This document shows, in pieces, positions 55,809-64,000 of a DNA stretch of 64,000 nucleotides. The notes under the pieces are model-generated. The model made no database searches. It was not told the origin of the DNA and saw nothing but the letters and a program-made list of their open reading frames with translations. The position numbers were made by a program, and so were the translations under genes. Location: contig NC_133103.1 of NCBI RefSeq assembly GCF_022965805.1, positions 26,322,445-26,386,444 of the forward strand. The letters are read 5' to 3'. This stretch comes from Primulina eburnea. Its lineage: Eukaryota > Streptophyta > Magnoliopsida > Lamiales > Gesneriaceae. How positions within the stretch are numbered: position 1 is the first letter of the stretch; each line of letters opens with the position of its first letter.

Positions 55809-58585
55809 TGTAACGAACCGTACTTTTCATACTTAACATTTGCGGAAAAATTAAAAATTTTCTTAAATAAAAACATCCACACGGTCGTCACTCATCATTC
55901 ATAAAATATCTTTAAAATCAATCATCACAATTAAAATTTGCCAAAAGAGAAGCTGTCTCGAAAAGTCTCACAACCCAATCATAAAATCAGAGTATAAATG
56001 TATTTTCTTTAAAACTTAAAATAGCGTATGCGGTCCTCGGGTCTAGCCTCCCGCTCAGTCCAAGCCTGCCCCTTGGTCGCCACCGCCCGTCTCCTCATCA
56101 ACATAGTCACCTGCATCGATCAAGTCTAGTGAGTCTAAAGACTCAACACGTATAAACTGGGATAACAAGTACTACGTAATAAAAATCGCATGCATCTTAA
56201 AAATAGAATGTACATAACTTGAAACTTGAGCTTGCATAATAAACTTGAACTTGCATACATATATAGACGTGTCATAACGTGAAACTTTCATATTCATAAC
56301 TGCATACTTGAGCATACTAAAACATACATGACTTCATCATTTTTCGTAGAGGATGTTTCAAAGCAAGTGACCCATACATAATAAACGCCTGATCAGACAC
56401 ACCACAGTACTAGGCTGACAGGGACGTATCCACTGCCGCATACATGAGATCCCCGTTCATAATTTAACGGGCTGGTTGGTCCCCGTTCATAATTTAACGC
56501 TTTCCAACCACGATCTAACCCGTTCATAATTTAACGGGGCGGAGAGGTCCTCGGCCACGTTCACTGACTTCCAAACGCATTCATAATTTGGTCACAAGAC
56601 AATTAGCATACTTCAAAAACTTAAAATATTTTCTTTGCACGTCATACATACTTACTTGGCTTTGAGGGGTTCGTTGGACTTCGACTGGGGCCGTTGCTGC
56701 ACATACTAACATGAAATTGCATACTTAACTTGCATAACTTAACGTATAAATCATACTTACTCTCGAGTTCAATCATTACTTAGGACATTCTAAAATTTCT
56801 CATGACGCGACCTTGATAATCCTTGCACTAAACCATGACGTCTAACCTCAAAGCATACTAAATTATTTTTCCCAAAAAAGAAGGACACGGACCCCGTACC
56901 TACATCCGTGTAGGGGTCCGTGTAGGCTCTGGAAATAGATTCCGAAGGAAAGCAAAGTTACGGACCCCGTGTCAGGGTCCGGGTGAGGGTCCGTGTAGGT
57001 ACTGGAAATATACACTAAATGAAACCCAAAGGCACGGACCCCGTGCCCCCATCCGTGTAGGGGTCTGTGTAGATACTGGAAAAAGACGCCGAGAAGAAAA
57101 CAAAGGCACGGACCCCGTGACTGGGTCCGTGTGCGGGTCCGTGTACCCACTGTAATCGCGAATTTACGAAAATTATGTACATGCTTCGCTCAACTTTCTA
57201 GACTCGGTTGCACGGACTATGAAACGACATCCCGAGACTCACCTTAGCATGCCATAACATCAACTAAATTCGTACAAACACCCAAAGCAATGAGTTCACC
57301 TTACAACACATACAATTCAAAGCATGGCAAATGACACCAATTTGTTTCCTACGACTCCTAACGCATTCGAGTGCCTATCGACACTATACGACGTATCAAA
57401 TAACATCCCAACCTCATACTAATCATACCTAGACGCAGCAACGATCACCCGTCGATCCCCAACGAAGCCTGCAACACTGAAACTTCAAGAATACATCAAT
57501 ATCATAACTTTCTGAAAACGCAGTTTGAGCAGTCCCACGAAAAACATCATAACTCACTCAATTTTCATCCAAAAATCTCGATTTTTATATCAAATCGAAG
57601 GCATCGAAATGTTCTACAATTTTGTAGCTGAAAGTTTTCTCAAAATCCCGACAGACAAATCGCAGTTTTCAACAGAATAGTGAGTTACGAGTTTTCAGAT
57701 CTAAAAAGTATTTCAAATGCATTCAAACCATTTTCCGCTCAAACGACGAATGTCACACATGGATTTTCACGCATAAAATACACAACGCATACTATGACAA
57801 GATCGATGCAGAAAGAACAGAATATACGTGCCTTTTGAATCTTAAACGTTACCGAAGCGGAGATAGAAGCGAGGTTGATCCGGGTCGAACGTGGCACCGT
57901 TTTCTTGCAATAAAATTCACGAAAACCTTGCTGGAATTTGAAGAGGGGGTGGGTGGCTGCTATGCTAATGAAGAACCCTAGTTTTCTCTTTTAAAATAAT
58001 AAAACTAGAATTGGTAGAGTGTGTGTGTGTTTAAGCGTGACAGGTGTGTGTAAAAGTGTGTAATGTGTGCGTGAGTTTTGTGCTTAATTAGGGAATTTAT
58101 TTTGCTTAATTAAAATAAATAACATGCTAATCAAATACTAATTAAAAAGGTTGACACAAATAATAAATTAGTTAAAATATTAACTATACTCATCTTAAAA
58201 TAAAATCCCCTAATAAAATAAAGTGCACAATTGTTAAACTTTTAAAAGTTTTAAAGTCTTAAAATTACTAAATAAATAAATTAGGCTTAAAAATGCTAAA
58301 ACTCAATAAATTATTTAAAATGCCCCCAAACTCAACTTAAAATAAAATATCATCTTTAAAATTGCCAAGAGTCGTCACCGGGTCTTTTCCTCAATCCCGC
58401 CTCGGATAAACGCCTGAAACATGAAACTCGAAAAGTATTTTAGCGTGCATCACATAAGCATGACTATATTTAAAATAATGCATTTAAATAAATTATGCAT
58501 GGCTAAACTCATTTTAAATTAAAATAAATGATTTAACGAATTAAATAAATGCATAGGTTGTACGTGTACGAAATTGGGTTCTACA
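55809..58585 (-). repeat. 3' LTR of E5 (2777 bp)
   Basis: Plus strand from TGTAACGAACCGTAC to aattgggttctaca. Related to the E6 LTR over most of its length but with a different GC-rich array. Confidence 0.9.
56886..57150 (-). repeat. 73-bp tandem array of ACGGACC words in E5 LTR
   Basis: Four units starting at 56886, 56959, 57032 and 57107 (steps 73, 73, 75). Each has CACGGACCCCGTG (or a close variant) followed by one or two inverted words of the type GGGTCCGTGTAG, with about 35 bp AT-richer filler. It lies where E6 has its single hairpin. Confidence 0.9.
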
Positions 58586-58600
58586 GTTCCTCCCCCATTT
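58586..58600 (-). promoter_or_regulatory. Polypurine tract of E5
   Basis: Minus strand AAATGGGGGAGGAAC immediately before LTR TGTAGAACCC. Confidence 0.85.
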
Positions 58601-58675
58601 ATATAAATTTCGTTCTCGAAATTAAGTCTTACCGAACAATTCCGGGTAGCGAAGTCTCATATCTGCCTCTGACTC

Positions 58676-61600
58676 TCAAGTGGCCTCTTCCTCTGATTGA
58701 TTCAGCCACTGAACTTTGACTAGCTTAGTCACTTTGTTCCGGAGTCTGCGCTCCTGTCTGTCGAGGATTTGAGTCGGTCTTTCCTCATAAGACAAATCTG
58801 GAGCAAGCTGCAAAGGCTCATAACTCAAAATGTGCGAAGGATTAGCCAAATATTTCCTTAGCATCGAGACATGGAATACATTGTGTACCCCGGCTAGATT
58901 CGGCGGAAGGGCTACACGATAGGCTAGTGTCCCAACTCTGTCAAGAATCTCAAACGGCCCAATGAATCTCGGACTCAGTTTGCCTCTTTTTCCGAACCTC
59001 ATAACACCTTTCATAGGTGCTATTTTGACGAATACGTGATCACCAACAGCAAATTCGAGGTCTCTCCTCCTCTTATCGGCATAACTCTTTTGACGACTTT
59101 GGGCAGTCTTCATTCTCTCACGAATCTTGACCACCACGTCTGTAGTCTGTTGAACTATCTCTGGACCTAGATCTGATCTCTCACCCACTTCATCCCAATG
59201 AACTGGTGATCTGCACTTCCGACCATACAACGCCTCATAGGGAGCCATACCAATAGATGCTTGGAAACTGTTGTTGTATGTGAACTCCACTAGAGGTAAT
59301 CTAGACTCCCATGCTCCCTGAAAATCAATCATGCAAGCTCTTAGCAAGTCTTCTAAAATCTGTATCACTCGCTCAGACTGGCCATCTGTCTGCGGGTGAA
59401 AAGCTGTACTAAAAAGCAACTTCGTCCCCATAGCTGCATGTAAGCTCTTCCAGAAGGACGATGTAAACCTTGGGTCCCTGTCGGACACAATAGAGACTGG
59501 GAAACCATGCAACCGGACTATCTCCAGGATATAAAGCTCCGCATACTGTGTCTTGGAGAAAGTCGTCTTCACTGGCAGAAAATGCGCTGACTTAGTGAGT
59601 CTGTCTACTATAACCCAAATGGAGTTCGATCCTCTGACTGATCTCGGTAATCCAACCACAAAATCCATAGTAATGTTCTCCCACTTCCACTCGGGAATGG
59701 GAAGTAGCTTAACCAATCTTGCTGGCCTCTGATGTTCAGCTTTTACTTGCTGGCAAGTGAGACATTCTGATACGAATCTATGGATGTCTCGCTTCATCCC
59801 TGGCCACCAATACAATATCTGGAGGTCCTTATACATCTTGGTACCTCCCGGATGGATAGAATACGGAGATGCGTGTGCCTCTGTCAAGATATCCTGTCTG
59901 ATCGATTTACCACTAGGCACCCACATTCTACCTCTGTATCTCACAATGCCGTCTGTCACTGTGTAAAGAACATTGCCCTTGGCTTCATCTTTCAGTCTCC
60001 ATTTCTGTAGCTGTTCATCTGAAGACTGTCCTGTTCGGATGCGGTCTAGCAAATCAGATTTGACTATCAGATTAGACAGTCTAGGTGCTCTGCCCTCAGG
60101 ATAAATCTCTAGACCAAATCTCTGAATCTCCGACTGAAGTGGTCTCTGAGCCGTCAACTGAGCAACAACTGCCACTTTTCTGCTCAAAGCGTCTGTGACA
60201 ACATTAGCCTTCCCCGGATGGTAGCTAATTTTGCAATCGTAATCTTTCACAAGTTCTAACCACCGCCTTTGTCTCATATTCAGCTCTTTCTGCGTGAAGA
60301 AGTATTTGAGACTTTTGTGATCGGTGAAAATCTGACACTTCTCGCCGTATAAGTAATGTCTCCAAATCTTCAATGCAAAGACAACGGCGGCTAACTCAAG
60401 GTCATGCGTCGGGTAATTCTTCTCGTGCACCTTCAACTGCCTGGAAGCATAAGCTATGACCCGACCCTGCTGCATCAATACTGCGCCCAACCCGAGCTTA
60501 GATGCATCGGTGTAGAGCACAAATTCACCTTGCCCTGTTGGCATGGCTAGCACTGGCGCCGAAGTAAGAGCTTGCTTCAAAGTATCAAAGCTCTTCTGAC
60601 ATTCCTCACTCCACACAAACTTAGCATTCTTCTTGGTTAGTGAAGTGAGTGGCACTGCTATGGACGAAAATCCCTTAATAAACTTACGGTAGTAGCCTGC
60701 TAAACCCAAAAAGCTGCGGATCTCTGATGCATTCTTTGGCTCTACCCATTCCTTAACGGCTGCTACCTTGGCTGGATCCACTTCAATCCCGCTGCTAGAC
60801 ACTATATGCCCCAAGAATGCTACTTTCTGCAACCAAAATTCGCACTTACTGAATTTCGCAAATAACTTGCGACTTTGCAAAACCTGTAAAACTGTCCTCA
60901 AATGTTGGTCATGCTCCTCATGGCTCTTCGAGTATATAAGGATGTCGTCAATGAACACGATGACGAACTGATCAAGGTAGGGCTGAAATACTCGATTCAT
61001 GAGGTCCATGAAAATTGCTGGAGCATTCGTCAATCCAAATGGCATTACTAAGAACTCGTAGTGCCCATATCTGGTTCTGAAGGCCGTTTTGTAAACGTCT
61101 GCGTCCTTCACTTTCAGCTGGTGATACCCTGATCGAAGATCTATCTTAGAGAACACTGCGGCTCCCTGCAATTGATCAAACAAGTCTTCGATTCTAGGAA
61201 GTGGGTATTTATTCTTGATCGTTACCTTGTTCAGCTCACGGTAATCGATGCACAGTCTCATGCTCCCGTCCTTCTTCTTCACGAAAAGCACTGGTGCGCC
61301 CCACGGTGAGAAACTAGGGCGAATGAATTCCTTGTCCAAGAGCTCCTGAATCTGCTGCTTGAGCTCTAACATCTCGGCTGGAGCTAGTCGGTACGGTGCC
61401 TTAGAGATTGGCACTGTACCTGGCATGAGATCAATGGAAAACTCCACCTCCCTATCGGGTGGAAGACCTGCGACGTCATCAGGAAAGACGTCTGATAAAT
61501 CTCTGACTACTGGCACTTCTGATATCGAAGGAGTGGGCACGTCAGGCGCTGAAATAACACTGGCCAAGAAAGCCTGACACCCCTTGGAAATAAGTCTCCT

Positions 61601-62001
61601 CGCCTGCATGCACGAAATCATGCGGGGAAAACTCCTCCATCTGTCTGGCTCAAAAAGAAACTGCTCCATACCCACCGGTCTGACTAGTACTGATCTCTTC
61701 TGAAAGTCGATAAGAACTCTGTTCTTAGTCAGCCAGTCCATTCCCAATATGATGTCGAATTCTGGCATCGGCAATAGGATTAAATCTGCATACACTAAGT
61801 GGCCATGCAGTTCTAGATCGATGTCTCTGACCACACTGGTAGCTAACAGCTCTTCCCCTGATGGGACTGTCACTGAAAAGTTCACGTCTAGGCCAATGGA
61901 CTTGAGGTCCAAATGGTTGGCAAAAGTCTCCGATATGAAGGAGTGAGTGGCTCCTGAGTCTATCAGTGCAGTTGTGGATGATATCTTAATGAAAATGTTT
62001 C
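58676..62001 (-). pseudogene. E5 pol: protease, RT, RNase H, integrase, chromodomain
   Basis: Near-complete chromovirus polyprotein, about 1100 codons open from the acceptor-like AG at 62002. In order: protease [73 protein letters not shown], catalytic FIDDILIYS near 60940; RNase [32 protein letters not shown]; integrase zinc part [11 protein letters not shown] and [11 protein letters not shown], core [16 protein letters not shown] and [11 protein letters not shown] (all three acids kept); [10 protein letters not shown] module; chromodomain start [25 protein letters not shown] at 58676-58678 replaces the Trp expected in ATW-E, inside the chromodomain; the same frame then runs to YPELFGK. No own ATG: it depends on joining to gag across 62002-62165. 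Confidence 0.92.
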
Positions 62002-62165
62002 CTGAGATGCGTTAGCACAACAAACTAGCTTATATCCCAATTATTCTACCATAACCTCAAGCAACAAAATACACCTAATATTCCAACTAAAACACTAGTA
62101 ATCTCAATTAAAGTTAAACAGGTAATGCAAGGAATTTAATACTGAGCTTAGATAGGAAAGGTTAC
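62002..62165 (-). other. Intron-like segment between E5 gag and protease
   Basis: The minus strand begins GTAACC and ends GCATCTCAG, with CTAAC just upstream as a branch-point candidate; 164 nt, T-rich, with several stops. Removing it joins codon phase 1 (G|GA) and restores LLTG-NIFIK, which lines up with VVAG-NYFIS in the uninterrupted E1. Frame before is codon offset 1 and after is offset 2, so it must be removed for gag-pol translation. A spliced intron is the best explanation. Confidence 0.75.
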
Positions 62166-63270
62166 CGGTCAGTAGAGTAGTGTCTGGGTTCGCCTCCTGA
62201 GCATGCATGGCGAATACACTGCCCTAGGTTGGTTGCTTCCACTGTGGGCACTCTTTCAGCATGTGGTCCGTAGCTCCACATTTAAAACACTTGCCTGACC
62301 CATATAGGCACTGTCCCGGATGCTGGCGGTTGCATTTTGGACACACGGGAAAAACAACTGGTCTTTGTGGCGCCCCTTGCGGCTGAATGGGACCCTTGCC
62401 CTTAGGTGGTCCCTGATACGATTTCTTCCCAGGTGGCCCCTGATACTGCTTCTTAAACTGGGGTCTCTGCTGTTGTTGCTGTTGGTGTTGCAGTGTTGCC
62501 TGGTATGGCCTCTTGCCCTGCCTGTCCGCCTCAATATCCCGCTGGTCTTGCTCTGCAGCCAGCGCTCTAGAAACAGCAACTGCATAAGAAGTAGGGCCAG
62601 CTACCCTCACGTCACGGTGCAGGATCGGCCGCAAACCATTTAAGAAGTGCCTTAGCTTCGCCTGGACATCATTAGCAATGAGGGGCACGAAGTGACATCC
62701 CCTCTCAAACTTCCTAACAAATTCTGCCACACTACTGTCCCCCTGCCGCAGCGTCATAAACTCGTTGGTGAGTCTAGTTCGCACTTCCTCAGTGAAGTAC
62801 TTGGAGTAAAAAACCTCCTTAAAACCATTCCAAGGCAGCACCTGCAAATTGACTGCCACTGATGCACTCTCCCACCATAATCTGGCGTCCCCTGTCAGAA
62901 GAAACGTGGCACATCTGATCCTATCTGCGTCGGCCAGTTCCATAAAGTCAAAGATTACCTCTACGGACTAAATCCATCCCTCTGCTACCATCGGGTCAGT
63001 GGTACCCGAAAACTCCTTACTACTCATCCTCCGGAACCTCTCGTATACTGCCTCTGGTTGGGGCCTCGCCCCTGCACCCATTGCTGCTACCTGGTTCCCC
63101 GCAAACTGTGCGAAGAACTGCGTCATACCAGCAAGCATCTGAGCCTGCATATCTGGTGGTGGAGGTGGTGGAGGATTGGCCCTCTCCTCATCTCGTTGTT
63201 CCCTGTCCTCTACTCGGTGCTCTCTGTTCTCATCCCTTGTTTCTCGGTCAACCAAACGTCTAGGAGGCAT
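62166..63270 (-). pseudogene. E5 gag
   Basis: ATG 63268-63270 opens MPPRRLVDRETRDENREH, followed by a charged repeat and a polyproline run, then FRRMSSKEFSGTTDPMVAEGWI. TAG at 62968-62970 (likely CAG) interrupts before SVEVIFDFMELADADR, which continues in frame through the gag domain (FLLTGDARLWWES, FYSKYFTEEVR, MTLRQGDSSVAEFVRKFE, FLNGLRP). Two Cys/His clusters follow: CPKCNRQHPGQC and a standard CCHC knuckle CFKCGATDHMLKEC. A second TAG at 62224-62226 interrupts just after KQPT; the frame then runs on (GSVFAMHAQEANPD) to the donor-like GT at 62165. Two nonsense mutations, otherwise whole. Confidence 0.9.
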
Positions 63271-63488
63271 ACTGTTCCAATAATTCACCCAACACGTAAA
63301 CCTAATATGCATGAACACATATCAATATTTTATGATGCACGTAAATCAACTTAAAACAGGCACATACTGAAATCATAACTTGATTCTTACTACATAACAT
63401 AATGCAAAACTTTAAACTTACAGACTTGAGGTGTGACTTCGTGAGCTTCTTGCGACTGGCAGTAAGCGTGACCCTTTACAAGAACACC
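63271..63488 (-). other. E5 leader
   Basis: Short 5' untranslated region between PBS and gag ATG; no feature seen. Confidence 0.5.
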
Positions 63489-63500
63489 GCTCTGATACCA
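63489..63500 (-). promoter_or_regulatory. Primer-binding site of E5
   Basis: Minus strand TGGTATCAGAGC, two bases inside the LTR; initiator-Met tRNA type. Confidence 0.92.
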
Positions 63501-63502
63501 AC

Positions 63503-64000
63503 TGTAACGAACCGTACTTTTCATACTTAACATTTGTGGAAAAATTAAAAATTTTCTTAAATAAAAACATCCACACGATCGTCACTCATCATTCATAAAA
63601 TATCTTTAAAATCAATCATCACAATTAAAATTTGCTAAAAGAGAAGCTATCTCAAAAAGTCCCACAACCCAATCATAAAATCAGAGTATAAATGTATTTT
63701 CTTAAAAACTTAAAATAGCGTATGCGGTCCTCGGGTCTAGCCTCCCGCTCAGTCCAAGCCTGCCCCTTGGTCGCCACCTCCCGTCTCCTCATCAACATAG
63801 TCACCTGCATCGATCAAGTCTAGTGAGTCTAAAGACTCAACACGTATAAACTGGGATAACAAGTACTACGTAATAAAAACCGCATGCATCTTAAAAATAG
63901 AATGTACATAACTTGAAACTTGAGCTTGCATAATAAACTTGAACTTGCATACATATATAGACGTGTCATAACGTGAAACTTTCATATTCATAACTGCATA
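63503..64000 (-). repeat. 5' LTR of E5, start only
   Basis: Near-identical to 55809-56306. It continues beyond the window. Confidence 0.93.

Larger units (their letters stand above)
55809..64000 (-). mobile_element. E5: chromovirus (Ty3/gypsy) with intron-like segment
   Basis: Minus-strand element: 5' LTR from beyond the right edge to 63503, initiator-Met PBS, gag, a 164-nt GT-AG segment, protease-RT-RNase H-integrase-chromodomain, PPT, 3' LTR 58585 to 55809. Left flank tactt is the candidate TSD. The first 498 bp of the two LTRs differ at about nine sites, mostly C/T or G/A. Three in-frame nonsense codons otherwise spoil a complete gag-pol. Confidence 0.9.

Overview
This window is plant nuclear DNA made almost wholly of nested and decaying LTR retrotransposons. 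I see no intact host gene. The evidence is plant-type Ty3/gypsy elements (chromovirus/Tekay-like and Athila-like), a Ty1/copia element with extra ORFs, primer-binding sites matching plant initiator-Met and Asp-type tRNA 3' ends, a solo LTR, and a small mosaic of plastid DNA fragments. A eudicot is likely. The accessory ORFs remind me of predicted proteins from Lamiales such as Gesneriaceae, but that is recall and weak.

Layout, left to right. (1) 1-5366, minus: 5' half of a Tekay-like chromovirus E1 (gag, protease, RT, RNase H, PBS, 2-kb LTR) cut by the window edge. (2) 5580-8190, plus: LTR, PBS and leader of host element X. (3) 8191-19287, minus: complete but mutated Athila-like element D (TSD TATAT) with gag-pol and an accessory ORF. 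(4) 19344-43126, minus: Athila-like element B (TSD GCATT) with gag-protease and the same kind of accessory ORF but no RT, RNase H or integrase. (5) 20229-35177, plus: a copia element C nested in the 3' LTR of B (TSD CTCTC). It has 3.12-kb terminal direct repeats (LTR+gag+LTR end), 5'-truncated pol, two related antisense genes, and a long accessory ORF split by a solo LTR (28497-30334). (6) 43132-49735, minus: two eroded copies of one gypsy family (E4a, E4b) around an unassigned AT-rich stretch. (7) 49738-52393, plus: the pol tail (chromodomain) and LTR of chromovirus E6. (8) 52394-53300: copia relic. (9) 53786-55808: LTR F, carrying a roughly 330-bp mosaic of plastid rrn23, rrn16 and ndhD pieces. 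(10) 55809-64000, minus: chromovirus E5 (3' LTR, pol, gag, PBS, start of 5' LTR), with a 164-nt GT-AG intron-like segment between gag and protease.

The most unusual signal runs across families. At least seven LTRs of unrelated families carry arrays of GC-rich, near-palindromic words of about 8-14 bp in AT-rich surroundings. The words differ by family (cores CCCGGG, CCCGAG, CCGCGG/CCTAGG, CATATG/CATGTG and others), but word centres come in pairs about 22 bp apart and the pairs repeat every 53 or 72-73 bp. Several arrays end next to a TATA-like sequence. The two Athila-like elements carry a second copy of their own array inside the element, directly upstream of the accessory ORF. The arrays look like a rapidly evolving promoter module with constrained geometry rather than constrained sequence.

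Within the gypsy elements the order is LTR-PBS-gag-PR-RT-RH-IN(-accessory ORF)-PPT-LTR. Most coding frames are broken by only one or a few stops or 1-nt shifts, so insertions are fairly recent, whereas E4a/b and the copia relic are old.
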